A DNA stretch of 64,000 nucleotides, from the NCBI GenBank assembly GCA_963816065.1, contig CAWFJG010000022.1, forward strand, positions 248,001-312,000, read 5' to 3'. Both the position numbers and the translations under genes were made by a program. Source of the DNA: Roseiarcus sp963816065. GTDB taxonomy: Bacteria > Pseudomonadota > Alphaproteobacteria > Rhizobiales > Beijerinckiaceae. A model generated the notes under the pieces. The model worked only from the letters and a program-made list of their open reading frames with translations. It ran no database searches and was not told the origin of the DNA. Below, piece after piece: positions 35,407 to 45,695 of the stretch; the first letter of the stretch is position 1; every line of letters begins with the position of its first letter.

Positions 35407-35429
35407 CCTTCCCCACCTTGTGGAGAAGG
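35407..35429. repeat. Second CCTTCCCC hairpin, imperfect
   Basis: CCTTCCCCACC, TT, then GTGGAGAAGG: the same design as 35261-35284 with one mismatch. The pair flanks about 120 bases of non-coding DNA and resembles a paired palindromic unit. Confidence 0.7.
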
Positions 35430-35519
35430 AGGCGGCGGCTGGAAGCATGCAAAGGCCTATGAACGGATGTCGCGGCCCCGCAAGCGGGGCGAGGGGGGGG
35501 GAAATGCGCCTCTGAGCGC

Positions 35520-36821
35520 CTACCTCAAATTCCCCGTATGCCCGAGCGAGTACCGCCCAGGCTGGGGCCATACCGTCAGTCCGTGCGGCATGCCGCCGAC
35601 CGGGATCGTCTTGACCGCGCCGTCGTCGGTATTGAAGGCGTAGATCACGCCGTCGTAGCGCCCCGACAGCCACAGCCATTTGCCGTCGGCGGAGAGGTTG
35701 CCCATGTCCGGGCTGCCCCCGCCGGGGATGGTCCAGGTCGCCAGTACGCGCGGCTGAAACATGTCCACCACGCTGACGCTGCCCAGGCCGTTCTTCACCC
35801 CGGCGATGTTGTGGGTGCCGCGGTTGGACACGTAGAGCTTCGTCCCGTCGCGCGACGGATAGAGTCCGTGCGCCCCGACGCCGGTGCGGATGAAGCCGAT
35901 CTGCTGGAACAACTCGCCCGCCACCAGGACCAGGCCGTCCTTGAGCAGGTCGGCGACAAAGAACACCGAGCCGTCCGGCGACACGCGGATGTCCTGCGGC
36001 ATCCCGCCGGGCGTCAGCTCGAGCATGCCGGCGAGCGTGTGATGGACGAGGTCGATCTTGGCGAGCGCGTTGCCGAACTCGCAGGTGAAGATGGCGTAGG
36101 AGCCGTCGGCGGCGAAGTCGGCGTGATTGATCCCGGCGCACCGGGGCGTCGGAATGTAGCCTTGCAACGCCATGCTGTGCGGATCGCGGAACTCCAGTCG
36201 CCGCATCGCCTCGGCGACCATGATCGCGGACTTGCCGTCGGGCGTGAAATAAAGGTTGTAGGAATCCGGCACGTCGATCGCCTTGCCGAGCTTGCCGGTC
36301 CTTGGGTCGATTGGTGCCACATCGGCGTGACCGCCGCCATAGGAGATGTCGCCTGACACCCAGAGCGTCTGCAGGTCCCAGGACGGAACGATGTGCTCCG
36401 GGCTCGGAACGGCGTTGAGGCTCTCGATTACCTTGAAGGTCTCGGGGTCGATGACGTCAACCTTGCCGGTGATCAGGTTCGGTGAATAGACGCGCTCGAG
36501 CTGACCGGCGACAGCCGGGCTGAACAGGCCCGCGGCGGTTCCCGCATAGACGTTCTTCGGATCGACCAGCGCCGGCATCGACAGATTGGCACGCGGCAGA
36601 TCCATGCCCTGCTGGGGTCCGAGCTGATAAGCCGCCAATTGAAGGAAATCGCGCTCGGTCCGTCCCTGCTCGACCACGCTGCTGCAAAACGACGCGCATT
36701 GCGCCGCGTCCGTACAGGCGGTCGGGATGGTGAAGGATTGCGCGGTGTCGAGGGCCGAATCCGAACTGAGCGCCGCCGTCGCCAAGACCAGGATCGACGC
36801 GCCGATCCACCCCTGCCGCAT
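35520..36821 (-). CDS. Secreted YncE-like beta-propeller protein
   Basis: A 433 aa exported protein (signal MRQGWIGASILVLATAALSS). It consists of YVTN-type beta-propeller repeats: YSPNLITGKVDVIDPETFKV, NLYFTPDGKSAIMVAEAMRR, IRVSPDGSVFFVADLLKDGL, LYPSRDGTKLYVSNRGTHNI and MGNLSADGKWLWLSGRYDGV. An N-terminal segment TACTDAAQCASFCSSV contains three Cys. Such propellers often bind ligands or partner with quinoprotein or copper enzymes; no partner is adjacent. No catalytic motif is visible. Confidence 0.8.
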   Translation of the reverse strand: MRQGWIGASILVLATAALSSDSALDTAQSFTIPTACTDAAQCASFCSSVVEQGRTERDFLQLAAYQLGPQQGMDLPRANLSMPALVDPKNVYAGTAAGLFSPAVAGQLERVYSPNLITGKVDVIDPETFKVIESLNAVPSPEHIVPSWDLQTLWVSGDISYGGGHADVAPIDPRTGKLGKAIDVPDSYNLYFTPDGKSAIMVAEAMRRLEFRDPHSMALQGYIPTPRCAGINHADFAADGSYAIFTCEFGNALAKIDLVHHTLAGMLELTPGGMPQDIRVSPDGSVFFVADLLKDGLVLVAGELFQQIGFIRTGVGAHGLYPSRDGTKLYVSNRGTHNIAGVKNGLGSVSVVDMFQPRVLATWTIPGGGSPDMGNLSADGKWLWLSGRYDGVIYAFNTDDGAVKTIPVGGMPHGLTVWPQPGRYSLGHTGNLR

Positions 36822-36977
36822 CTTTGCCCCGTCCCGTTATCGCGGACGCGGTCGCCCAGACCGCAAATCATCTGGCATGTGTGCGCTGAGTTGGATGACT
36901 GGCGGATGAACGGAGGATGAACGGGGGCGGCGCCGGGGCGATGGCGCGAATCCGCCGCTTCGCCTATTCTCGAGCCC

Positions 36978-39961
36978 ATGACCCAGCCCCACCGTCCGGT
37001 CGGCCCCGGCGACCATGTCTTTCTCGTCGACGGCTCGTCGTTCGTCTTCCGCGCCTACTTCCAGTCGATCCGGCAGGACCAGAAGTACAACTATCGCTCC
37101 GACCGCCTGCCGATCGGCGCGGTCCGGCTGTTCGCCACAAAGGTGCTGCAATTCGTCAAGGACGGCGCGGCGGGCATCAAGCCGACCCATCTCGCCATCA
37201 TCTTCGACAAGTCGGAGAACTCGTTCCGCCGCGAGCTCTACCCCCCCTACAAAGGCAACCGCTCCGAGCCGCCGGCCGACCTCGTGCCGCAGTTCCCGCT
37301 GATGCGGGCGACGGTGCGCGCCTTCGGCATGGTTCCGGTCGAGCAGGACCGCTACGAGGCGGACGACCTGATCGCCACCTACGCCCGGCAGGCCTGCGAC
37401 CGGGGCGCGGACGTTCTGATCGTGTCGGCCGACAAGGACCTGATGCAGCTCATCGAGCCGCGCGTCGCCATGTACGATCCGGCCTCCGGCGATCGCGAGG
37501 AACGGCGCATCGGCCCGGCTGAGGTTTTCGACTATTTTGGCGTCGGGCCGGACAAGGTGGTCGATGTCCAGGCGCTCGCCGGCAATTCGACCGACAATGT
37601 GCCCGGCGCGCCCGGCATCGGGGTCAAGACGGCGGCGCAACTGATCGGCGAATATGGCGACCTCGAGACGCTGCTCGCGCGCGCGGGCGAGATCAAGCAA
37701 CCCAAGCGCCGCGAAGCGCTGACGGCGGCCGAAAACGTCAACCGCATCCGCATCTCGCACAAGCTCGTCACGCTGGTCCGCGACGTCGTGCTCGAGACGC
37801 CGCTCGACGATCTCGCCGCCCCGGCGCTCGACGGCAAGGAGCTCGTCGCCTTCCTCAAGGCGATGGAGCTGACGACGATCACCCGCCGGGTCGGCGAACT
37901 CACCGGCGTCGACGTCGCCGCGATCGAGCCCGACCCGCGCTTCGCCGGTTCGGCCGGCTGGCTCGGCCGCAACGGCGAAGCGGCGCTCGCGGTCGACGCC
38001 TCGTCGACGACCGCGCCTGCGAGTTCGGAGGCCCCGCCCGCCGCCGCCGAAGGCGCGACGCCTGCGGAGCTGGCAAGGACGCGGGCCGCCGAGGCCAAGG
38101 CGCCGGTCGACCGATCGACCTACAAGACGGTTCGGACCCTCGACGAGCTCGGCGCCTGGATCGCCCGCGCCCACGAGATCGGGCTTGTCGCGTTCGACAC
38201 CGAGACGACGTCGCTCGACCCCTTGCAGGCGGGGCTCGTCGGGTTGTCGCTGGCGGTCGCGCCGAACGAGGCCTGCTACGCGCCGCTCGGCCACCGCACG
38301 GGGGCCGAGGACCTGTTCGATGGCGGCGGGCTCGCTGCCGACCAGATCCGCGAGGAGGACGCGATCGCGCTGCTAAAGCCGCTCCTGGAAGCGCCGGGCG
38401 TGCTCAAGATCGGCCATAACGTCAAGTTCGACATGCAGATGCTGGCGCAGCGCGGCGTGACCGTCGCGCCGGTCGACGACACGATGCTGATCTCCTATGC
38501 GTTGGACGCCGCGGCGACCACCGATGGCCACGGCATGGATATGCTGTCGGAGCGGTTCCTCGGCCACAAGCCGATCGCGTTTTCCGAGGTCGCCGGCTCC
38601 GGCCGCAATTTCATCGGCTTTGCGCGCGTCGCCGTCGACAAGGCGAGCGAATACGCCGCCGAGGACGCCGACGTGACGCTGAACTCTGGCTCGCGCTCAA
38701 ACCGAGGCTGGCCGCCGAGCGACTGGCGACGGTCTACGAGACGCTGGAGCGGCCGATGGTCGCGACCCTTGCCCGCATGGAGCAACGCGGCGTCTCGATC
38801 GATCGCGGAATGCTCTCGCGCCTCGCCGGCGATTTCGCCCAGAGCATGGCGCGGCTCGAGGCCGACATCAGCCGCATCGTCGGCGGACCGTTCAATCCCG
38901 GCTCGCCCAAGCAGCTTGGCGATATCCTGTTCGGCCAGATGGGGTTGCCCGGCGGCAAGAAGACCGCGACCGGCGCCTGGTCGACGACCGCGAGCGTCCT
39001 CGACGACCTCGCCGCCGAAGGTCACGAGCTGCCCGCCCGGGTGCTGGAATGGCGGCAATTGTCGAAACTGAAATCGACCTACGCCGACGCGTTGCCCGGC
39101 TACGTCAATCCCTCGACGGGCCGGGTGCACACCTGCTACGCGCTCGCCGCCACCACCACTGGGAGGCTCTCGTCGTCGGAGCCGAATCTGCAGAACATTC
39201 CGGTGCGCACCGAGGAAGGCCGCAAGATCCGCCGCGCCTTCGTCGCGCCGAGCGGCAAGAAGCTGATCTCGGCCGACTACAGCCAGATCGAATTGCGTCT
39301 GCTCGCCCATATCGCCGACATCCCGGCGCTGAAAAAGGCCTTCGCCGAGGGCCTCGACATTCATGCGATGACCGCGTCGGAGATGTTCGAAGTCCCGATC
39401 GCGGGCATGCCGTCGGAAATCCGGCGGCGCGCCAAGGCGATCAATTTCGGCATCATCTACGGCATCTCGGCTTTCGGCCTCGCCAATCAGCTCGGCATCG
39501 CACGCGAGGAGGCGGGCGCCTATATCCGCAAGTATTTCGAGCGCTTCCCCGGCATCCGCGACTATATGGAGGCGACCAAGAGGGCCGTCCGCGCCGAAGG
39601 CTATGTGACGACAATCTTTGGTCGCAAATGCCACTACCCGCGCATCGCCTCGTCCAATGTCTCGGAGCGGGCCTTCAACGAACGGGCGGCGATCAACGCG
39701 CCGATCCAGGGCTCGGCCGCCGACATCATCCGCCGCGCCATGGTCCGCATGGAGGAGGCGCTGACGAAAGCCAGGCTCTCGGCGCTGATGCTGTTGCAGG
39801 TGCACGATGAGCTGGTGTTCGAAGCGCCGGACGAGGAGGTCGAGGCGACGCTGCCGGTGGTGACCAAAGTGATGATTGACGCGCCCGAGCCGGCGCTCAA
39901 GTTGCATGTGCCGCTGCAGGTGGATGCACGAGCGGCGCAGAACTGGGACGAGGCGCATTAG
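36978..39961 (+). CDS. polA: DNA polymerase I (one frame break)
   Basis: PolA removes RNA primers and fills gaps. The 5'-3' exonuclease domain begins HVFLVDGSSFVFRAYFQSIR and has ADDLIATYARQACDRGADVL and NSTDNVPGAPGIGVKTAAQL. The 3'-5' proofreading domain is present: LVAFDTETTSLDPLQAGLVG and IGHNVKFDMQMLAQRGV. The polymerase domain has ISADYSQIELRLLAHIAD, RRRAKAINFGIIYGISAFGL and LLQVHDELVFEAP. The frame breaks near 38682: VTL is followed in the next frame by WLALKPRLAAERLATVYETL. One missing base restores a normal polymerase of about 994 aa. As an important replication/repair gene it is unlikely to be truly broken. Confidence 0.95.
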
Positions 39962-40136
39962 CGATGCAGGGCGGTTTGAGTTTGGCGTCCCTTCGCCCCG
40001 GTCGCGGGGAGAAGGTTGCCGCGCAGCGGCCGGATGAAGGGTGGCGCGGATTTTTCCGGAGAGGGGTTGGCGGCCCCACACCTCAGCCCTCTCCCTTCAA
40101 GCGGGGCGAGGGGAGAGCGCGCCGGGAGAGGGGGCA

Positions 40137-41303
40137 ATGACCCCTATCTCCGAACGCTATCGGACGTTGATCGAGGAGGGGCTTCTCGAATTCGATCCGG
40201 CCCAGGCGGCGCTGATCGAAAAACTCGACGCGCTCTGCAATCGGCTCACCGGCTACCGGGCCGAAGCGAAGCCCGGCGCTTTTTCGTGGCTGTTCGGCGC
40301 GAAGCCGGCCGAGCCGCCGCGCGGACTCTATGTCCACGGTTCGGTCGGCCGCGGCAAGACCATGCTGATGGATCTGTTCTTCGCTGCGGTCGATGTGCCG
40401 AAAAAGCGCCGTGTCCATTTTCACGCTTTCATGGCCGACGTTCACGCCGGGCTGCACGAGTGGCGGCAGGCGCGCAAGCTCGGAAGGGTGACGGGCGAAG
40501 ACCCGATCGCCCCGGTCGCCGCCGACCTCGCGCACGAAGCCTCGCTGTTGTGCTTCGACGAATTCGCGGTGCGCGACATTGCGGACGGGATGATTCTCGG
40601 CCGCCTGTTCGCTGCGCTGTTTTCGGCCGGGGTCGTCATGGTGGCGACCTCCAACGTCGCACCGGACGACCTCTACAAGGACGGGCTGAACCGCGCCCTG
40701 TTCCTGCCGTTCATCACACTTCTCAGGGAGCGATGCGAGGTCGTCGAACTCGACGCGCGCACGGACTACCGGCTCGAAAAGCTGGTTCGCGCGCCGGTCT
40801 ATTACACGCCGCTCGGCCCAAAAGCGGACGCTGCGCTCGACGCCGCGTTCCTCAACCTTTCCGGGGCGCCGCGCGGAGCGCCGGTCGAGATCGAGCTGCT
40901 CCGCCGGCGTCTCGACGTGCCGCAGGCGGCCGACGGCGTCGCCCGTTTCACCTTCGACGGTCTCTGCCGCAAGCCGCTTGGCTCGGCCGACTATCTGGAG
41001 ATCGCCGAGCGCTTCCACACCGTGGTCATCGACCGCATCCCCATCCTCCGTCCGGCCGAGCGCAACGAGGCGAAGCGGTTCATCATCCTGATCGACGCGC
41101 TCTACGACAACCGGGTCAAGCTTGTGGCTTCGGCGGCCGCCGAGCCGGAGGGTCTGTTCGTCGGCGCCGACGGAGGCGAGGCGTTCGAGTTTGCGCGCAC
41201 GGCCTCGCGGCTGTTCGAGATGCGCTCGGCCGATTATCTCGCGCTGCCGCACGGCTCGGTCGGCGCGCGGCTCGGCGATCTCGGCGGTATCGCGGAGACC
41301 TGA
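40137..41303 (+). CDS. zapE: Cell division ATPase ZapE (AFG1-like)
   Basis: ZapE is an AFG1/LACE1-type P-loop ATPase that in E. coli destabilises FtsZ rings under stress. The 388 aa protein shows GLYVHGSVGRGKTMLMDLFF (Walker A), VHFHAFMADVHAGLHEWRQ (family signature), LLCFDEFAVRDIADGMILGR (Walker B) and VMVATSNVAPDDLYKDGLNR (sensor 1). The ATG at 40137 with GAGAGGG upstream fits the family start. Its TGA stop is immediately followed by the GTG start of a TetR gene. Confidence 0.92.
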   Translation: MTPISERYRTLIEEGLLEFDPAQAALIEKLDALCNRLTGYRAEAKPGAFSWLFGAKPAEPPRGLYVHGSVGRGKTMLMDLFFAAVDVPKKRRVHFHAFMADVHAGLHEWRQARKLGRVTGEDPIAPVAADLAHEASLLCFDEFAVRDIADGMILGRLFAALFSAGVVMVATSNVAPDDLYKDGLNRALFLPFITLLRERCEVVELDARTDYRLEKLVRAPVYYTPLGPKADAALDAAFLNLSGAPRGAPVEIELLRRRLDVPQAADGVARFTFDGLCRKPLGSADYLEIAERFHTVVIDRIPILRPAERNEAKRFIILIDALYDNRVKLVASAAAEPEGLFVGADGGEAFEFARTASRLFEMRSADYLALPHGSVGARLGDLGGIAET

Positions 41304-41912
41304 GTGCGGGCTGGGCTGAACGTCGAAACTAACGAGGCGCAACTCGTCGAGATCGCCAGGGCGCATGTGCGCCGGTTCGGCCATCAGCGCACCACGGTGG
41401 TCGGGATCGCGGCGGAAGCGGGCATGACGCACGCCAACGTCTACCGCTATTTTGCGACCAAGTCAGCGCTGCTCGAAGAGGTGGTGGCGAGCGGCCTCAG
41501 GCCGCTCGAGGCGCGCTTGCGCGAGGCCGCGGACGGGGCCGATCCGGCCTACGACAAGCTCGAGCGCATGCTGCTCGCAATTCACCGCGACTATCGCGGC
41601 AAGCTCGACAGCGACCCTGAGGCGTTCGATCTGCTGGTCGACGCGCTGACGCGAGACCGGGCGAGCGTCCGAAAGCACCGCAGCCGCGTGCAGTCGGAGA
41701 TTCAGCGGGTCTACGAAGAGGGCGTCGCCTCGGGCGCGTTCGCCATGACCGACCGGCGCCGGTCGATGTCGCTGATTTTCGACGCGGCGCATCGTTTCAT
41801 CCATCCGGTCGCGCTCAAGCTCGATAAGGGCGTCGCGGCGAGCGCCTCGGCGTCCCGCTTCGAGACGGTGCTGTCGATCACCCTGAGAGCGCTGCGGACC
41901 GGGAGGGCGTGA
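41304..41912 (+). CDS. TetR-family transcriptional regulator
   Basis: A 202 aa repressor-like protein. The helix-turn-helix is IARAHVRRFGHQRTTVVGIA and AEAGMTHANVYRYFATKSAL, followed by a helical ligand-binding domain containing MLLAIHRDYRGKLDSDPEAF. It is similar to regulators of the AefR/BetI kind, but the ligand is unknown. The GTG start at 41304 abuts the zapE stop, so it is likely cotranscribed with zapE. The next gene is convergent. Confidence 0.85.
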   Translation: MRAGLNVETNEAQLVEIARAHVRRFGHQRTTVVGIAAEAGMTHANVYRYFATKSALLEEVVASGLRPLEARLREAADGADPAYDKLERMLLAIHRDYRGKLDSDPEAFDLLVDALTRDRASVRKHRSRVQSEIQRVYEEGVASGAFAMTDRRRSMSLIFDAAHRFIHPVALKLDKGVAASASASRFETVLSITLRALRTGRA

Positions 41913-42045
41913 GCCGGACGAGGTCGGGGTTCACGGTGAGGCGCTGCGGACCCGGATACCCAATGCCGGCGGTCGTCGGGACCCATCCTTTCGCCGGCCG
42001 GATATCGAGACGGGCGCGGCCAAGGTGCAGCTCTTGCGACAACGG

Positions 42046-42543
42046 TCACGCGCCGCGCGCTTCGCCCTTTGCCGTTTCGAGCGCTCCGGGCTCGAGCTCG
42101 CAATACAGGAGCCGGGCGGCGTCGACCGGACCGGGCATCGCGACGCGGCCCGGCGGAATCGGCTTGAACCCCATGCGCGCGTAGTAGGGTTCGTCGCCGA
42201 CCAGGATGACGAGCTTCCAGCCCGCCGCCTTGGCCGCCTCCAGCGACCGTGTGACCAGCGCTTCGCCAATGCCCTGGCTGCGGAACACCGGCTCGACGGT
42301 GAGCGGTCCCAGCAGCAGCGCGGGCTGGCCGCCGATGTCGATCGGGGTCATCGCGTTCGCGCCGACGAGCAGCGTGCCGACCCGAGCGACGAAGCTCAGC
42401 GCCGGGTCGGGATCCGCCATCTCGCGCACGCGATAGGCGGAGCGGGCGAAGCGGCCCGGTCCGAAGACGCGTGCGTTCAAACGCTCGATGGCCTCCGCGT
42501 CGTCGGGCGTCACCGGTTCAAGGAGGAGGGAGAGGTCGGACAT
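42046..42543 (-). CDS. GNAT family N-acetyltransferase
   Basis: A 165 aa acetyltransferase. The acetyl-CoA site is LLLGPLTVEPVFRSQGIGEA (motif A, R-x-x-G-x-G/A) followed by LVTRSLEAAKAAGWKLVILV. The C-terminal DEPYYARMGFKPIPPGRVAM is typical of the YhbS-like subgroup. The substrate is unknown. It lies between the TetR gene and zwf on the minus strand; 40 bases separate its start from the zwf stop, so it may be the distal gene of a zwf transcript. Confidence 0.87.
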   Translation of the reverse strand: MSDLSLLLEPVTPDDAEAIERLNARVFGPGRFARSAYRVREMADPDPALSFVARVGTLLVGANAMTPIDIGGQPALLLGPLTVEPVFRSQGIGEALVTRSLEAAKAAGWKLVILVGDEPYYARMGFKPIPPGRVAMPGPVDAARLLYCELEPGALETAKGEARGA

Positions 42544-42583
42544 CGCGCCGCCTGTACCACGCGGCGCGCCGATCCGTCACCCG

Positions 42584-44050
42584 TCACGAGCCGAACACGT
42601 CCGGCTCACGCCAGCCGCGCTCGAACGGCAGCCGCCAGGAATGAGGCGCGATCAACTGATAGATCGACTGCGGCCCCCAGGAGCCCGGCGCGTAGATGCG
42701 GACCGGCGGCGGGTTGTCGAGCAACCGGGTCGAAATCTCCCACAGGCGCTCGATGCCGTCGGCGGTGCAGAACAGCGTGTGGTCCCCCTTCATCGCATCG
42801 AGGATCAGCCGCTCGTAGGCCTCGAGCACGGCGGCGCCCTCGCCGGTCTCGTGCAGCCGGAACTGCAGGCTCTGCTTGGCGAGCCGCATCCCCGGCCCGG
42901 GTTTCTTGCCGTAGAACGACAGCGACACGCGCGACTGGTCGGCGAGATCGAAGGTGAGATGATCGGGCCCCTGCAGGCCGAGTCCCAAATCCTCCGGGAA
43001 CATGCTGCGGGGCGGCTCCTTGAAGGCGATCGAAATGATCCGCTGGCCCTGCGCCATGCGCTTGCCGGTCCGCAGGTAGAAGGGCACGCCGGCCCAGCGC
43101 CAATTGTCGATCCTGCACTTGACCGCAACAAAGGTCTCCGTGTCCGAAATCCGGGTCGACGCCCTTTTCCTTGCGGTAGTCGATGTATTGCCCGCGCACG
43201 ACGTTCGCGGGGTCGATCGGCATCAGCGAGCGGAACACCTTGTTCTTTTCCTCGCTGATCGGGTTCGGGGCGAGCGAGGTCGGCGGCTCCATCGCCACGA
43301 AGCCGAGGATCTGGAAGAGGTGGGTCACGACCATGTCGCGAAAGGCGCCGGTCTGCTCGTAGAAGCCGATCCGATTGCCGATATCCAGCGTCTCGGGGAC
43401 GTCGATCTGCACGTGATCGATGAAATTGCGGTTCCAGATCGGCTCGAACAGCCCGTTGCCGAAGCGGAAGGCCAGGATGTTCTGCGCCGGCTCCTTGCCG
43501 AGAAAATGGTCGATGCGGAAGATCTGGCTCTTCGTCGAACACCTTGTGCAACTCGGTGTTGAGCGCGACCGCGCTGTCGAGGTCGGTCCCGAACGGCTTC
43601 TCCATGATCACCCGCGAGCCCTTGGCGAGGTCCGCCTCTTCGAGCATCCGCACTGCCGACAGCGCCGCGCTCGGCGGCACGCTGAGGTAATTGACGAGCT
43701 GGAAATTGCCGCCGAGCGACTTCCGCGGCTCGCTGGACGGCCGCGGCCAGCGCCTTGGGTCCCTGCTTGATCGGGACGTAATCGAGCGCCGCGTCAAGCG
43801 CCGGCCAATCGCTCTCGGCCGGCGGGTGATCGTGATGCATCTCGATCGCCTTGCGGGCGAGCGTCCGGAAATCATCGGTGGTGATATCGTCGAGCGAAAC
43901 GCCGATGATCCGGCACTTGGGGATGAAACGCGCCGTGATGAGGTGAAAAAGGCCGGGCAGGAGCTTTCGCTGAGAAAGATCGCCGGTCGCGCCGAACAAC
44001 ACGACGACCTGTGGCAACTTCGGACCGACCCCGGCCGGAATCTTGGACAT
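42584..44050 (-). CDS. zwf: Glucose-6-phosphate 1-dehydrogenase (three frame breaks)
   Basis: Zwf oxidises glucose-6-phosphate with NADP+ and opens the Entner-Doudoroff and pentose phosphate routes. The parts in order are QVVVLFGATGDLSQRKLLPG (cofactor fold), then NFQLVNYLSVPPSAALSAVR and VIMEKPFGTDLDSAVALN in a second frame. A third frame gives QIFRIDHFLGKE (catalytic His), IDVPETLDIGNRIGFYEQTG and FRDMVVTHLFQILGFVAMEP. A last frame gives NWRWAGVPFYLRTGKRMAQG and LFCTADGIERLWEISTRLLD. Breaks are near 43750, 43515 and 43140. The start MSKIPAGVGPKLPQ (ATG 44050, GGAG upstream) is chosen. About 488 aa, normal length. Confidence 0.93.
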
Positions 44051-44211
44051 CGCGCTCTCCGTCATCCCCTTGTGCCGCCCAGTCTGCGGACCCGTGCCTG
44101 ACAGTCGTGCGACAGGAGCGCGGCGCTGGCAAGGCCGTGTCCGGCTCGTGAACGTGGTCGCTCGTGGCGACCGTGGGAATCCCGGCTTTGTCAGGCTCCG
44201 GGCGCAACCGT

Positions 44212-44240
44212 TTGACAACACCCGTCCGGGAGGTTATCAT
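44212..44240 (+). promoter_or_regulatory. Sigma-70 type promoter of paaK
   Basis: TTGACA (44212-44217), a 17-base spacer, then TATCAT (44235-44240): a near-consensus promoter about 70 bases ahead of the paaK start. The PaaR operator begins at its -10 end, so repression would block initiation. Confidence 0.75.
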
Positions 44241-44260
44241 TGACCGAACGATCGGTCAAT
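44239..44260. promoter_or_regulatory. PaaR-type operator at the paaK promoter
   Basis: A palindrome with 9-base arms ATTGACCGA and TCGGTCAAT around a four-base centre (ACGA). It has the same 22-base span and core (TTGACCG-N6-CGGTCAA) as the site at 47681-47702. TetR-family PaaR binds such sites in alpha- and betaproteobacteria and is released by phenylacetyl-CoA. Confidence 0.85.
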
Positions 44261-44313
44261 AAAAATTCGACGATCGGCCAAAGGGGTCCAACGCCACCAG
44301 GGAGAAGACGCAC

Positions 44314-45633
44314 ATGAATGGCCAGGATTTGGACAAGAACTGGCTCAATTCAGCAGAGCGAGCCTCTCGAGACGAGATCATGTCGCTGCAGCGGGAGCGG
44401 CTGGCGCGCACGCTCTGGCATGTCTACGAGCATGTGCCTCACTACCGAAGAGCTTTCGACGACCGCGGGGTGCATCCCGCCGATTTTCGGCAATTGCCGG
44501 ATCTGGGCAAGTTCCCCCTCACTGTCAAGGCCGATCTCAGAGACAATTATCCCTTCGGCATGTTCGCCGTTCCCCAGGAAAGGCTGGCGCGTTTGCACGG
44601 TTCGTCGGGGACGACGGGCAAACCGGTCGTGGTCGGCTACACCAAGGCGGATGTCGAGATGTGGGCGGACGTGGTCGCCCGCTCTCTAAGGGCCGCCGGC
44701 GCCCGGCCCGGCATGAAGGTGCACGTCGCCTACGGCTACGGGCTTTTCACCGGAGGATTGGGCGCGCACTACGGCGCCGAGCGGCTGGGCTGTGTCGTCA
44801 TCCCCGTGTCCGGCGGCATGACCGAGCGTCAGGTCCACCTCATCCATGACTTCGAGCCCGACGTCATCATGGTGACGCCGAGCTATATGATGGCGCTGCT
44901 GGACGGCTTCAAACATGCGGGTCTCGATCCGAGGGAGTCGAGCCTCAAATACGGAGTTTTCGGCGCCGAGCCTTGGACCAACGCGCTTCGCACGGAGATC
45001 GAGCGCGCATTCGACCTCGACGCCACCGACATCTATGGCCTGTCCGAAGTGATCGGGCCCGGCGTCGCTCAGGAATGCGTCGAAACCAAAGACGGTCTGC
45101 ACATCTGGGAGGACCATTTCTACCCGGAAATCATCGACCCCGCGACCGGCGAGGTCCTGCCCGACGGCGAGAAGGGCGAACTGGTCTTCACCTCGCTGAC
45201 CAAGGAGGCCTTTCCGATCATTCGCTACCGCACGCGCGACCTGACCCGGCTCCTGCCGGGAACGGCGCGGCCGGGCATGCGCCGCATGGAAAAGGTGACC
45301 GGCCGGTCCGACGACATGATCATCCTTCGCGGCGTCAACGTCTTCCCGACCCAGATCGAAGAGTTGCTCCTGGAAACGGAGTGGGCGTCGGGTCACTATC
45401 AGATCGAGCTGACCCGGACCGGCGTCTTGGACGAAGCCACCGTTCACGCGGAGGCGCGCGCGGACCGTTGGGGGCAGGCGGATCTTGATCGCGCGGGCGA
45501 CAGGCTGGTCGCCCGGATCAAAAGCACGATCGGGGTCACGACACGGGTCCATGTCCACGAGCCGGGGTTCATTCCGAGAACCCTGACCGGAAAGGCCGTC
45601 CGTGTCGTCGATCACCGGCCCCGGGACGAATAG
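44314..45633 (+). CDS. paaK: Phenylacetate-CoA ligase
   Basis: PaaK activates phenylacetate to phenylacetyl-CoA with ATP, the entry step of the paa pathway. The 439 aa protein has LHGSSGTTGKPVVVGYTKAD (P-loop), VAYGYGLFTGGLGAHYGAER, KYGVFGAEPWTNALRTEIER, DIYGLSEVIGPGVAQECVET and the hinge IRYRTRDLTRLLPG with the catalytic GKAV motif near the end (FIPRTLTGKAVRVV). Normal length. It is preceded by its own promoter and PaaR operator and is divergent from zwf. Confidence 0.96.
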   Translation: MNGQDLDKNWLNSAERASRDEIMSLQRERLARTLWHVYEHVPHYRRAFDDRGVHPADFRQLPDLGKFPLTVKADLRDNYPFGMFAVPQERLARLHGSSGTTGKPVVVGYTKADVEMWADVVARSLRAAGARPGMKVHVAYGYGLFTGGLGAHYGAERLGCVVIPVSGGMTERQVHLIHDFEPDVIMVTPSYMMALLDGFKHAGLDPRESSLKYGVFGAEPWTNALRTEIERAFDLDATDIYGLSEVIGPGVAQECVETKDGLHIWEDHFYPEIIDPATGEVLPDGEKGELVFTSLTKEAFPIIRYRTRDLTRLLPGTARPGMRRMEKVTGRSDDMIILRGVNVFPTQIEELLLETEWASGHYQIELTRTGVLDEATVHAEARADRWGQADLDRAGDRLVARIKSTIGVTTRVHVHEPGFIPRTLTGKAVRVVDHRPRDE

Positions 45634-45695
45634 ACGGCGCATCTGCCGCACGCATTGTGCGGTCGGGAACGCTCGAGGGCGGGCTCGGCCCCCGG

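Larger units (their letters stand above)
35156..35519. other. Intergenic region with palindromic repeats
   Basis: About 360 bases between the convergent peroxiredoxin and beta-propeller genes. It contains two related hairpin sequences (listed as repeats) and CGAAGGCCGGATGGGG-type linker. A transcription terminator role for both genes is plausible. Confidence 0.55.

Noticed and set aside
37015..37302. Ser/Arg-rich plus-strand frame
   Set aside because: Alternate frame of polA with biased composition.
36837..38294. A 485-codon minus-strand open frame
   Set aside because: Antisense to polA exonuclease domain; no domain, no ribosome binding site.
39962..40136. Possible small gene between polA and zapE
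   Set aside because: The sequence is the CCTTC/CGGGGAGAAGG type of intergenic repeat; the upstream frame of zapE lacks a start signal there.
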